Source: UBA9732 sp963606545 (GTDB lineage Bacteria > Spirochaetota > Spirochaetia > Sphaerochaetales > Sphaerochaetaceae). Taken from it: a stretch of 36,975 nucleotides of DNA. The first letter of the stretch is position 1, and every line of letters starts with the position of its first letter. The notes under the pieces are model-generated. The model worked only from the letters and a program-made list of their open reading frames with translations, made no database searches and was not told the origin of the DNA. Made by a program: the position numbers and the translations under genes. Where the stretch lies: NCBI GenBank assembly GCA_963606545.1, contig CAVCYP010000014.1:1-36975 (forward strand), given 5' to 3'. Below, piece by piece: positions 7,967-16,099 of the stretch.

Positions 7967-9463
7967 TCAAATAATGTGTTCAATTACAGTCTGTTCTGTC
8001 ACAGATTTGTCGCGGTTTACATAGGCAGAGACTTTTCCATTCTTCATGAACATCATCCTGTCGCTCATTCCAATCAGTTCCGGTAATTCCTCAGAAATCA
8101 TTACTATTGACTTGCCCTGTTTTTTAAGAGAGTAAATCAACTGATACATGGAAGCCTTAACCCCAACGTCAATACCTCTTGTAGGACAATCCAAGATGAA
8201 CACATCACAGTCTTTTGCCAACCACTTAGAAAAAACAACCTTCTGTTTGTTTCCTCCAGAGAGTTCCGATACCCTCTGATTGACATTACGACATTTGATA
8301 CGCATCTCTTCTGCTTCTTTTATGGCAAGTTCTTCCTCATCCTTTGTCTTAATAATGCCAAACTTACCTGAAAGTTCCTGGAAGGATGGGACTACAATAT
8401 TTTCTCTGATACTTGCATTCAGTATAATTCCCTCTTTGTCCCTCTCCTTAGAAACATAAGCTATCTTATTTTTTACAGCAGTAACGGTGCTGTCTATGAC
8501 AACTCCATCCTTTGAGACCTTTCCGGTTAAGGTTTTAAAAGCTCCAAACAGAACTTTTCCAAGTTCATGCATTCCACATGCGGAAAGTCCCCCAATGCCC
8601 AAGATTTCACCCTTATGAAGTTCCATATTAAAATCCTCAAGCAAACCATAGGTGATATGTTCTGCTTTAAGGACAACTTCATCACTAAAGGAGCCATCAT
8701 AATCTTCACGGAAATAGCTTCCAACTAGTTCCCTTCCAACCATCAAGTTCCTCATAAGTGGAATGGACATGTTTTGTTCATCAAGGGTATCAATGATATG
8801 TCCGTCTCGTAAAACGGTAATTGTATTACACACTTTAACAAGCTCTTCTAAGTCATGGCTTATGAAAAGGACGGCCTTATTCTCATCATGCATTCTCTTG
8901 ATAAGCTTATAAAGGATTGTTCTTCCCTTATGAGCTAATGCAGTTGTTGTCTCATCAACTATCAACAGTTGAGGATTGCAGACCATTGCTCTAGCAATCT
9001 CAACAATCTTTCTATCTTCAAAATTGAGCCTTCCTGTCAAAGTTTCCGCCTTGATATCAGAAGCTCCTATGCTGGCAAGTATCTCATTTGCCTTTTTGTT
9101 TAATGTCTTAAAATCTACAACACCAAACTTTGTATACTCCTCAAGCCTTCCAATAAAAATATTAGAGGCAACTGAGATAGTACCAATTGTACCCATTTCC
9201 TGAACAATCATGCTTATTCCATGGTTCTGGGCATCAACCATGTGTTTTGGATCATAAGGTTTTCCTTCTAGCTCAAAAGTTCCGCTGTCAGCTTTCTGGG
9301 CTCCGGCAACTATTGAAGAAAAGGTTGATTTTCCTGATCCGTTTTCTCCTATTAGACCCCTGATTTCTCCCCTTCTAACTGTGACATCCACATCAACAAG
9401 GGCTTTTGTAGGGCCAAAGGATTTGCAAATTTTATGAGCTGAAAGAAATGGTAAATCTGTCAT
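7967..9463 (-). CDS. Sugar ABC transporter ATPase with two nucleotide-binding domains (RbsA/YtfR type)
   Basis: This 498-residue protein has two fused ATPase domains, as in RbsA and MglA. The first half has an intact Walker A, GENGSGKST at 39-47, and Walker B LLIVDETTTAL, but its signature loop is LNFEDRK rather than LSGGQ. The second half shows the reverse: its Walker A position reads GIGGLSACGMHEL, as is common for this family, while LSGGNKQK is intact and followed by DVFILDCPTRGIDVG. One composite ATP site therefore carries most of the conserved residues. An AGGAG site lies 6 bp before ATG 9463. It is the first transporter gene of operon A and powers the two adjacent permeases. Confidence 0.93.
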   Translation of the reverse strand: MTDLPFLSAHKICKSFGPTKALVDVDVTVRRGEIRGLIGENGSGKSTFSSIVAGAQKADSGTFELEGKPYDPKHMVDAQNHGISMIVQEMGTIGTISVASNIFIGRLEEYTKFGVVDFKTLNKKANEILASIGASDIKAETLTGRLNFEDRKIVEIARAMVCNPQLLIVDETTTALAHKGRTILYKLIKRMHDENKAVLFISHDLEELVKVCNTITVLRDGHIIDTLDEQNMSIPLMRNLMVGRELVGSYFREDYDGSFSDEVVLKAEHITYGLLEDFNMELHKGEILGIGGLSACGMHELGKVLFGAFKTLTGKVSKDGVVIDSTVTAVKNKIAYVSKERDKEGIILNASIRENIVVPSFQELSGKFGIIKTKDEEELAIKEAEEMRIKCRNVNQRVSELSGGNKQKVVFSKWLAKDCDVFILDCPTRGIDVGVKASMYQLIYSLKKQGKSIVMISEELPELIGMSDRMMFMKNGKVSAYVNRDKSVTEQTVIEHII

Positions 9464-9487
9464 TTTCGCTCCTAGTTCCTATGTGAT

Positions 9488-9512
9488 GAGACCACCACAG
9501 AGTGGTGGCCTC
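9488..9512 (-). promoter_or_regulatory. Hairpin between the small lipoprotein gene and the ATPase gene
   Basis: CCACCAC (9492-9498) and GTGGTGG (9502-9508) pair around a 3-base loop. The stem continues past one mismatch through GAG/CTC. No U-run follows on the minus strand. As with the hairpin at 5777-5808, it follows a gene for an exported protein inside the operon and may lower read-through or protect the upstream mRNA. Confidence 0.55.
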
Positions 9513-9531
9513 CTTCAATACCTAAAAAGTA

Positions 9532-9945
9532 TTACAGTTTGTTACCAGTAATGGTTGATTTTCTTCCACGGACATCTGCTGTGGCTGCTACTGTTCCATC
9601 AGCATTCACCTGTCCTACCATAGAACCACCAAGTCTTGTAAACTCAGCTGTAAATGAACCATCTTCAGCAATTGTACCAGCAAAACCTGTCATTCCACTG
9701 CCTTCCATAGCTCCAGTAACAGTCCAATCCTCGCCAATTACAAACTCTTCGCCTGCCTCAGCTTCTGTGGAATCCTGAGAAGTGAATTCAACATAGTACT
9801 CACCTGCAAATGGACAAACATTAGCAACAGGAGCTTCTTCTACTGGCTCAGCAACAGCAGGAACTTCTGCGACAGCCTTTGTTGCACAACTGACAAGGGC
9901 TAACATAACAATCATGACACTCAACAAAACAGAAATCTTCTTCAT
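9532..9945 (-). CDS. Small lipoprotein of unknown function, first gene of operon A
   Basis: The start is ATG 9945, giving 137 residues and a GGAGG site 5-6 bp upstream; the TTG at 9957 overlaps that site and is rejected. A lipoprotein signal ends in LVSC at about residue 20. An Ala/Glu/Val/Pro-rich linker follows, then about 90 residues of alternating beta strands with repeated Gly turns (GTIAEDGSFTAEF, GQVNADGTVAATADV), which look like a small beta-barrel or clamp. It ends on RKSTITGNKL. Nothing identifies a function. As first gene behind an inducible promoter and before a sugar transporter, it may help present substrate at the cell surface, which is only inference. Confidence 0.7.
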   Translation of the reverse strand: MKKISVLLSVMIVMLALVSCATKAVAEVPAVAEPVEEAPVANVCPFAGEYYVEFTSQDSTEAEAGEEFVIGEDWTVTGAMEGSGMTGFAGTIAEDGSFTAEFTRLGGSMVGQVNADGTVAATADVRGRKSTITGNKL

Positions 9946-10008
9946 GTTTTCCTCCAATTTTTTCTGGTGGGTTCCTGCTAGGCAGTACCATACCAGCTCT
10001 TGATTTTA

Positions 10009-10069
10009 ATTCTAGCTAATAAAATCTCAGATATTTGCATTCTTTTAACATGTTTTATGATTGATTAGC
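10009..10069 (-). promoter_or_regulatory. Operator and promoter of operon A (GCTAA/GTTAA direct repeat)
   Basis: On the minus strand the half-site GCTAA begins at 10069 and GTTAA begins at 10049, exactly 20 bp apart. A -10 box TAGAAT begins at 10014, 35 bp after the second half-site. The -35 position reads CAAATA, so the promoter probably needs an activator. The proximal word GTTAAAAGAATGCAAA recurs almost unchanged upstream of the 13721 gene. A further GCTAA begins at 10095, off this spacing. The likely binder is the divergent AraC regulator starting at 10145. Confidence 0.65.
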
Positions 10070-10110
10070 AAAAAGAGCCTTTATAGTTTTTTAGCAAGTA
10101 TTACATTTTC

Positions 10111-10144
10111 TTGACACTTCTTTTATTTACGATACTATATAAAC
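10111..10144 (+). promoter_or_regulatory. Promoter of AraC regulator 1, probably giving a leaderless mRNA
   Basis: A perfect -35 TTGACA (10111-10116) and a -10 TACTAT (10133-10138), 16 bp apart, place the transcript start at about 10145, which is the A of the ATG. No ribosome-binding sequence is present before the start. Confidence 0.6.
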
Positions 10145-11407
10145 ATGCTTGATGGAATATTGAAAAGTAAAATCGAAGCTTTTGGGAAAGTCATGGGGCT
10201 ACAGGCAAATGCCTATGACAAGGAATCTAATTCATTTGAAACTCTAACTTTTGAAATAGCCAATGACCTTATCATTAAGGTATTACAGAATTCAGAAGTA
10301 TTAACAAAGATTCTCAACATAAATGAAGTAGGAAAACTCTTCCTTCTTGAAGATTCAAACAATCTCTCATTCCTTGTAGTTAATCTTTCTGAACAAAACC
10401 TCAGCGTTTCCTTTGGCCCCTTTTTCAAAGGCAACAAAGATCCAGAACCATTAATCAGAGCTTGCGAAGAACAATCGGGCTCCAAGCTTTCAGAAAATAG
10501 CATCAAAAACATTCTATCTGCAATTCCAATAAAGGACGATTCCTTTATAGAGGCCTGGAAAATATTGGTGTGTCTGATGTTCTCCTTGGAAAGCAATACG
10601 GAAATAACTACCTACAAAGAATCAGAGACTAATAAAGATTCAGAGAAAAAAACGTTCATTCTCAGTCAGATGTCAAACAACAGAATCTCTGAAAAGCATA
10701 TATCAGAAGGATATCTGTTTGAACAACAAATCAGACAAGCCATTGTCAAAGCCGACAAAGCTCGGCTACAAGAGTTACTTGTTCCCAAAAACCAAGACGC
10801 CTTGAGAAAGGCAAGCGAAGTATATGGGCAGACAACAAGGGATCGTCTAGGGGCTAACCGCCTCAGATACGAAAAAAACATAACAGTTATCTTAAACACA
10901 ATTTTCCGACTGACAGCAGAATCAACGGGCCTTCCCCCTATTTATCTGCATTCAATTTCTGACAAAGTAGCTAAATCCATTGAGGCAAGCCACAATCAAG
11001 AGGAAATAATTGAAATCATTTCTCAGATGATAAATACCTATTGTGATGCCATTACAAGGCTTAATCTGGAGAACCATAGCTATAGGATTATCAGAGTACA
11101 AAAATATATAATAACAAATCTCACTGAAGATCTTACACTGGAACAACTTGCCTCAGTTGCAGAGACTTCTCCTCAGCACCTGTCACGTCTTTTTAAAAAA
11201 GAATGTGGTATGACCATAACAGACTACATCAGAAAACAAAAGATTGGAGAAGCAAAATGGATGCTACAATCAAGCGACAATCCAATATATGAAATTGCAG
11301 AAGCTCTTGGCTTCTCCTCTCAAAACTACTTCTGCAATGTATTCCGGAAAGAAACTGGAATGACACCCTCTGAGTTCAAGTCCTTTTCTGAAAATCAAAT
11401 AATATAA
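10145..11407 (+). CDS. AraC-family transcriptional regulator 1, likely activator of operon A
   Basis: The 420-residue protein has a C-terminal AraC/XylS DNA-binding domain of about 100 residues. It contains two helix-turn-helix units: LEQLASVAETSPQHLSRLF and, later, IYEIAEALGFSSQNYFCNVF followed by RKETGMTPSEF. The N-terminal about 200 residues are probably a sensor. The middle (KARLQELLVPK, then GLPPIYLHSIS) is shared with regulator 2 at 28378, so the two are paralogues. It is divergent from operon A and within 45 bp of a 20-bp-spaced direct repeat, the usual placement for an AraC activator of the neighbouring sugar genes. The start at 10145 has no ribosome site; an internal ATG at codon 18 follows GGGAAAGTC and is an alternative. 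Confidence 0.9.
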   Translation: MLDGILKSKIEAFGKVMGLQANAYDKESNSFETLTFEIANDLIIKVLQNSEVLTKILNINEVGKLFLLEDSNNLSFLVVNLSEQNLSVSFGPFFKGNKDPEPLIRACEEQSGSKLSENSIKNILSAIPIKDDSFIEAWKILVCLMFSLESNTEITTYKESETNKDSEKKTFILSQMSNNRISEKHISEGYLFEQQIRQAIVKADKARLQELLVPKNQDALRKASEVYGQTTRDRLGANRLRYEKNITVILNTIFRLTAESTGLPPIYLHSISDKVAKSIEASHNQEEIIEIISQMINTYCDAITRLNLENHSYRIIRVQKYIITNLTEDLTLEQLASVAETSPQHLSRLFKKECGMTITDYIRKQKIGEAKWMLQSSDNPIYEIAEALGFSSQNYFCNVFRKETGMTPSEFKSFSENQII

Positions 11408-11443
11408 AATAGGGAGGTTTGGCTTAAGCCTCACCTCCCTATT
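11408..11443. terminator. Strong hairpin terminator between convergent genes
   Basis: AATAGGGAGGT (11408-11418) and ACCTCCCTATT (11433-11443) form a perfect 11-bp stem. The inner GGC/GCC bases of a GGCTTAAGCC palindrome extend it. It begins at the stop of AraC regulator 1 and lies 19 bp beyond the stop of the minus-strand lipoprotein gene. On the minus strand a T-rich stretch follows, so it should end that transcript best, and probably the plus one too. Confidence 0.8.
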
Positions 11444-11462
11444 AGAATCAACATTAAAGCTA

Positions 11463-13721
11463 TTATTTTGAAGAGAAGAACTCGCCCTTTGTAGGAACTA
11501 CATATGTAGGTGCAAGATATCTTGGCTTCCACTTTCTGGCAACTTCAATATCAGCAGCAACAGATTTAGAGATTTCATTAACATCAAAATCTCCAAGTCT
11601 AGCAAGATGCTGAACTACATAATGTTCACTTACAATCTCTGCATACTTGAGCCAATTCTCATAGGAAGCTTCAAGATGTGCCACAGAAGAAGCCTGCAAA
11701 GTCGTGTCTTCTGTCTCATTGTACATTCTCAAATCAACTGAACCAAGGATCTTTTCTGAATAATAAAGTGCAAGATATCCTAAGGCTTCATCATCAGAAA
11801 GAAGATTCCAGAAGTACTTTTCGCCATAAGACATTTTCTTACTTTGTTTTACTTCAGAGCGAATCTTTGCCACATTAGCTAGAACCTCTTCTCCTATCTG
11901 TCTGAGTTTCTCTGCAGTCTGAACTGGAGTAACTAGACTAGAATCAAGCTCTTCCCCGTTCTTTAAAGCAAGACAGTAGGTCTCAATTGGCATACATCCA
12001 CCATTTGGATAAACGTTCGTACTTCTGATGAACTTCTTTACGCCAATATAGCCATTTGTAGATGGATGACTCCAAGAGCCTGATACAAACCAGGTGTAAT
12101 CACTATTTCCATTGAAGTATTGTTTACTTATGGTTGGGAATACTTTACCGGCGGTACAAGTTGTCTCAAAGAGAAGATCAGTATCCGCAGTATGGTCTGT
12201 GTGCTCTTCTAAAAGTGCCTCAAAATAATCTTCATCTAGATCAAAATTGTAAGAAAGATGACCAAGTAGTACGTAATTTAACCAATGTTTTTCAAGATAA
12301 AGCTCTCCCTGAAGCTCTGGATCAGTACTGGAATAATCCCGCTGATAACAATAACCATCAGAACCAGTCATATAGCCTTTCATTTTGTCTGCAGGCATGC
12401 AATCTATGAAATCTTTGTAGAAATCATAATCTCCAAATCTAAGATCAAAGCTGTCTTCATTGCGGAAAGAGATAACTACATTATCAATCTCTGAAGCGTC
12501 TAAATACCCTTTCTCCTGAGGAGTGCTGGTAGCATACATATGAGTACTTGCAAACGCAACACCATAAGCAAGCTCACATCTTTCATTGAGATCCTTGGTA
12601 TAGGTATCGTCACCATATTGGCATATAGCACCTTCAAGAGAAAGCTCTCTGTCTGGGTCTGCTTCAAGTGCAGCATTGATTGCAGGAACATAGACATCAT
12701 GTAGCCACTGCAGTCTAATAGTCTCGCCTTCATCAGAGTTATCCCAACCCATGTTTTCACCATCATTTATATCAAGGCCTTTGATTAGCGGATAAGTCTT
12801 AAGAAGGGCTGTAGCACTCTTAAGGTAGTAATCCTTTGTTACTGGATTATCCATATCATCTGTAATGCCGTACTTTCCATGCTCAGCAAAAACATGAATG
12901 TGGTTGATTCTAAAATAGAAATCAACGCCTCTTTCCTGTCCATACTCCATTACTTCCTGCCAGAAGGCAATTTTCTCATCAATAGTCATCTCCTTGACTA
13001 CTTTGTAGTTGCCTTCCTGCCAGTGTTCTTCTCTTACAGCGTCCTCAAGACTGCCTTTGTAGGTATCATCATATGGGATTGTTGGAGCCCAGACATCATC
13101 TATTGCACAATCTGGGTACTCTTCAACCTTAACAAGGCTAGCAAACGGATTGATGTTTGTAATATACAAAGTGTTAAAACGGTCTCTAGCCATTGTATCT
13201 ATGAACTCATGCCAGAACTCAATATCCCAGACGTTCTCTATGTTATTTATGCCAGAATCTCCAATACTTGGATAACATGGGCATCTGAGATCAAGTGGAG
13301 TATGATACTTGAAGCCTCTATCTTTAATATAAGGAGTTACAGAACTACTCTTAATTCCTTGAAGATCCCCTGCAATAATAATCTGCTCAGAAAGATCCAA
13401 GCCACCATACATAAGGCCTCTCTCATCTCCGCCTGTAATCTCTATAACCTTGCCAAGAACTTCAATCCTGTAGGCCTGCTCTCCTAAACTTGAATCGATA
13501 TCCGCAAAGCGAATAACCCACTCTGCATTTTCCTCCACAACGCCTACGGAAATTTCCTTTAGAGCGTCTGCAATATCGCCTGCAGCAAACTGAGCCTGTG
13601 GGCAATCTGCGCCTTTAATGGTTGCAGTTGTCGTGTATTTTGGAACTGTTGCACAACCAACAAACAGAGAAATAGCTATAAAAGAAGCCAGTAATGAAAC
13701 TAACAATCTTCCCCTTCTCAT
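11463..13721 (-). CDS. Large lipoprotein with GH67/GH20-like layout, putative surface glycosidase
   Basis: The 752-residue protein has a lipoprotein signal ending LFVGC. An N-terminal domain of about 100 residues follows that resembles the zincin-like domain of GH67 and GH20 enzymes (YRIEVLGKVIEITGGDERGL then MYGGLDLSEQI). Next comes a probable TIM barrel starting at DRGFKYHTPLDLRCPCYPS, with acidic barrel-end segments such as GLDINDGENMGWDN and LSLEGAICQYGDD that could hold catalytic residues. The C-terminal about 200 residues look helical. I cannot assign a named CAZy family. It should sit in a membrane facing outwards and cut polysaccharide or oligosaccharide before uptake. It has a GGAGG site and its own operator-promoter, matching that of operon A. 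Confidence 0.7.
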   Translation of the reverse strand: MRRGRLLVSLLASFIAISLFVGCATVPKYTTTATIKGADCPQAQFAAGDIADALKEISVGVVEENAEWVIRFADIDSSLGEQAYRIEVLGKVIEITGGDERGLMYGGLDLSEQIIIAGDLQGIKSSSVTPYIKDRGFKYHTPLDLRCPCYPSIGDSGINNIENVWDIEFWHEFIDTMARDRFNTLYITNINPFASLVKVEEYPDCAIDDVWAPTIPYDDTYKGSLEDAVREEHWQEGNYKVVKEMTIDEKIAFWQEVMEYGQERGVDFYFRINHIHVFAEHGKYGITDDMDNPVTKDYYLKSATALLKTYPLIKGLDINDGENMGWDNSDEGETIRLQWLHDVYVPAINAALEADPDRELSLEGAICQYGDDTYTKDLNERCELAYGVAFASTHMYATSTPQEKGYLDASEIDNVVISFRNEDSFDLRFGDYDFYKDFIDCMPADKMKGYMTGSDGYCYQRDYSSTDPELQGELYLEKHWLNYVLLGHLSYNFDLDEDYFEALLEEHTDHTADTDLLFETTCTAGKVFPTISKQYFNGNSDYTWFVSGSWSHPSTNGYIGVKKFIRSTNVYPNGGCMPIETYCLALKNGEELDSSLVTPVQTAEKLRQIGEEVLANVAKIRSEVKQSKKMSYGEKYFWNLLSDDEALGYLALYYSEKILGSVDLRMYNETEDTTLQASSVAHLEASYENWLKYAEIVSEHYVVQHLARLGDFDVNEISKSVAADIEVARKWKPRYLAPTYVVPTKGEFFSSK

Positions 13722-13798
13722 TTTCCACCTCCATATAAATCAAAAAAAGGAACAGGCCTTTCTTGGGTTCACCCCATTCTAGTCTGCCCCTATAATTC

Positions 13799-13860
13799 AT
13801 ATTAGTTGCGATAAATTGAGTTGGTTTACACTCTTTTAACTGATTTTAATTTTTTTTAGC
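13799..13860 (-). promoter_or_regulatory. Operator and promoter of the large lipoprotein gene
   Basis: On the minus strand GCTAA begins at 13860 and GTTAA at 13840, again 20 bp apart. A -10-like TAATAT begins at 13804, 36 bp further on. The -35 position (AAACCA) is not consensus. The proximal word GTTAAAAGAGTGTAAA matches the operon A site at 14 of 16 positions. The site starts just after the stop of operon B, where no terminator is evident, so read-through may also occur. Confidence 0.6.
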
Positions 13861-13869
13861 CTTTCTGCT

Positions 13870-14751
13870 TTACTCAATTGTCACGCCACTGAGAAGCTCA
13901 TAGTATTTTGCAAGAGCGCTGTGGTCTTCTTTTTCAAGACCTCTTGATTTTAGATTCTGCATCATTTCCATGACTTCACCAGTAAGAGGAACTGGAGAAG
14001 AGATTGCATGAGCAGCATTGAGAGCGTTTGTGAGATCTTTAATATGCAGCTCAATTCTAAAGCCTGGGTTGAAATTTCTACCAAGAACCATTGGTGCCTT
14101 TGCATTAAGAACTGAAGAACCAGCAAGTCCGCCCTTTACAGCCTCAAACACGAGCCTTGGATCTGCACCGGCCTTCTTTGCAAAAGAAAGAGCCTCACTC
14201 ATAGCAGCAATATTGCAGGCAACCATAATCTGGTTTGCAAGCTTTGCGATATTTCCAGAGCCAATTGGACCAACATAAACAACACTTGCAGCCATTGACA
14301 TTAACATATCATAATATTTGTCAAAGAGAGCTTTTTCTCCACCAGCCATAACAGAAAGGGTACCATCTATTGCCTTTGGCTCTCCGCCAGAAACAGGACA
14401 ATCCATCATATCTATTCCTTTCTTTTTAAGTTCAGCTGCAATTGCTTTTGTCTCAACCGGATCAATTGAAGACATATCAATCAGAACAAGTCCTTCTTTT
14501 GCACCTTCAATAATTCCACCTTCACCAAGAGCTACTTCTCTGACCTGAGGGCTATTTGGAAGCATTGTGATAATAACGTCACACTTTTGGGCAACTTCCT
14601 TGGCGCAAGAAGCAATTTCTGCACCTAAAGCCTTAAACTCATCAAGAGTCTTCTGCTTGTGAGTATTCACCACAAGAGAATACCCCTTCTTCATCAAATT
14701 CTTAGCCATTGGGCTACCCATAATTCCAAGACCGATAAATCCTACTTTCAT
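13870..14751 (-). CDS. NAD(P)-dependent beta-hydroxyacid dehydrogenase, GarR/GlxR type
   Basis: The N-terminal Rossmann fold shows GFIGLGIMGSPMAKNL, the classic opening of 3-hydroxyisobutyrate and tartronate-semialdehyde reductases. The substrate motif DCPVSGGEPKAIDGTLSVM lies at 117-135, and the catalytic lysine is Lys170 in GSGNIAKLANQ. The length of 293 is typical. The closest familiar role is 2-hydroxy-3-oxopropionate reductase (tartronate semialdehyde to D-glycerate), but other C3-C4 hydroxyacids are possible. The start ATG overlaps the kinase stop in an ATGA, so the two are translationally coupled. It is the last gene of operon B. No terminator is seen after it. Confidence 0.9.
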   Translation of the reverse strand: MKVGFIGLGIMGSPMAKNLMKKGYSLVVNTHKQKTLDEFKALGAEIASCAKEVAQKCDVIITMLPNSPQVREVALGEGGIIEGAKEGLVLIDMSSIDPVETKAIAAELKKKGIDMMDCPVSGGEPKAIDGTLSVMAGGEKALFDKYYDMLMSMAASVVYVGPIGSGNIAKLANQIMVACNIAAMSEALSFAKKAGADPRLVFEAVKGGLAGSSVLNAKAPMVLGRNFNPGFRIELHIKDLTNALNAAHAISSPVPLTGEVMEMMQNLKSRGLEKEDHSALAKYYELLSGVTIE

Positions 14752-15914
14752 ACGCTTATATTCTCCTTCAAAATATTTTGCATTGCTCTTCTTGCAACAA
14801 TCACTTCCTCGTCAGTTGGAATAACCTTTACAGTTACCGCCGAGTCCTTGCTAGAAATGACGCTCTCATTTTTAGCATTTTTCTCATCATCAATTTTGAC
14901 ACCAAGAGCCCCAAGAGAGGAACAGACCTTTTGCCTTATGTAGGGGGAATGTTCACCAATTCCTGCCGTGAAAACAAGATAATCCAGCCCCCCTAAATCC
15001 ATTGCAAAGGCGCCAATATAGTGAACTATCCCTGTTACAAAAACGTCCAAAGCAAGCTTCGCACGTTCATTTCCCTTATGCATCTCAGCTTCAACATATC
15101 TTAAATCTCCGCCTACGCCAGAGATTCCATTTAAGCCACCTTTTTTCTGAAGTCCTTCAAGGATTTCCTGCTGAGACAAACCACAACTTTCAAGATAATA
15201 AACCAAAGTTGGATCCATATCTCCAACTCTGTTTGCATGAATCAACCCCGTTTCCAAGGACATTCCAAAGCTGGTATCTACACTTTTGCCGTCTAATATT
15301 GCACAGACAGAAGCACTTCCCCCAAGATGACAAGAAATAGCTCTGTAATTAGACTTTTCTTTATTAAGAACTTCAGCAATATAACTGTGGGAGGCACCAT
15401 GGAACCCAAGTCTCTGAACTCCAAACTTTTCATACCACTCGTAGGGCACCCCGTAAAGTTTCCTAGAAAGAGGTATTGTTCTATGAAAGTCAGTCTCAAA
15501 AGCACCTACCATTTTTACATTAGGAAAGACTTCTTTCATTGCAGCAATGCACTGCAAATAAGCAGCACTGTGCACCGGAGAAAGAACAGACCAGTCTTTC
15601 ATTCCCTGCAGGACCTCTGGCGTCAACTCAGCGGTTTCAAAGCAGGTTCTGGATAACACAGTTTTATAGGCAACTGCATCAATGTCTTTGTAGGAAACGC
15701 CATTTTCAGCAAGAGAGGAAAAGAACAGCTCTATTCCAGCCTTATAAGAAGGGATATCGACTTTATTCTTTATCTCTTTTCCATATCTAAAGATAGCGTC
15801 ATCTTTAGCACCTATACGCTCTACTGCCCCTGAAGCGATAATTTTTTCAGCCGGCATTTCATAGAGCTTAAACTTTAAGGAGGTGCTTCCAGCATTACAG
15901 ACAAGGATTTTCAT
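14748..15914 (-). CDS. Divergent acetate kinase-family carboxylate kinase
   Basis: The ASKHA-fold kinase core is clear: NAGSTSLKFKLYEM at the N-terminus, RLGFHGASHSYIA at 168-180, Arg229 in ANRVGDMDP, and FTAGIGEHS near 315-323. Family members interconvert ATP plus a carboxylate with ADP plus an acyl phosphate. Two carboxylate-site motifs differ from true acetate kinases: the usual HRVVHGG reads YKTVLSR (83-89), so the substrate-binding Arg is lost, and DTAFH reads ETDFH (140-144). The start is ATG 15914, preceded by GGAGG and overlapping the previous stop by one base. Its place directly after FdrA genes suggests it makes ATP from an acyl phosphate released there. It is probably not the housekeeping AckA. 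Confidence 0.85.
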   Translation of the reverse strand: MKILVCNAGSTSLKFKLYEMPAEKIIASGAVERIGAKDDAIFRYGKEIKNKVDIPSYKAGIELFFSSLAENGVSYKDIDAVAYKTVLSRTCFETAELTPEVLQGMKDWSVLSPVHSAAYLQCIAAMKEVFPNVKMVGAFETDFHRTIPLSRKLYGVPYEWYEKFGVQRLGFHGASHSYIAEVLNKEKSNYRAISCHLGGSASVCAILDGKSVDTSFGMSLETGLIHANRVGDMDPTLVYYLESCGLSQQEILEGLQKKGGLNGISGVGGDLRYVEAEMHKGNERAKLALDVFVTGIVHYIGAFAMDLGGLDYLVFTAGIGEHSPYIRQKVCSSLGALGVKIDDEKNAKNESVISSKDSAVTVKVIPTDEEVIVARRAMQNILKENISV

Positions 15915-16099
15915 CAAACTCCTCCCATGATTTTGAGAAGTTTTTGAATAAGTTCGTCTTCTTCTGTAGGAGGAGCCCAGTCCACCTGAACCGTCTTGTA
16001 CCCTTGGTCTCCAATAGCCTTTGCAAAGGAAGAAGGGCCAACATTTGCAACAACAAGCTCCGAATTAAATAGTTTTATAATCTTGTCCGTTTCAAACAT
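15914..16099 (-). CDS. 61-residue FdrA-associated small protein
   Basis: This short protein (opening MFETDKIIKLFNSELVVANV, then GPSSFAKAIGDQGYKTVQVDW) matches the small proteins often annotated as fdrA-domain proteins next to fdrA genes. The pattern is a strand, a helix and an HVDW/QVDW-like strand, then a short PP-containing tail. Its ATG lies 8 bp inside the end of fdrA with a GGGGG ribosome site, and its stop overlaps the kinase start. It is thus translated within a tight four-gene unit. Function is unproven; it may be a subunit that completes the FdrA complex. Confidence 0.8.
   Translation of the reverse strand: MFETDKIIKLFNSELVVANVGPSSFAKAIGDQGYKTVQVDWAPPTEEDELIQKLLKIMGGV

Noticed and set aside
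13741..13766. Possible leader terminator (AAAGG/CCTTT stem with T-run) before the large lipoprotein gene
   Set aside because: The stem is only about five pairs and low in GC, so it was not kept as a feature.
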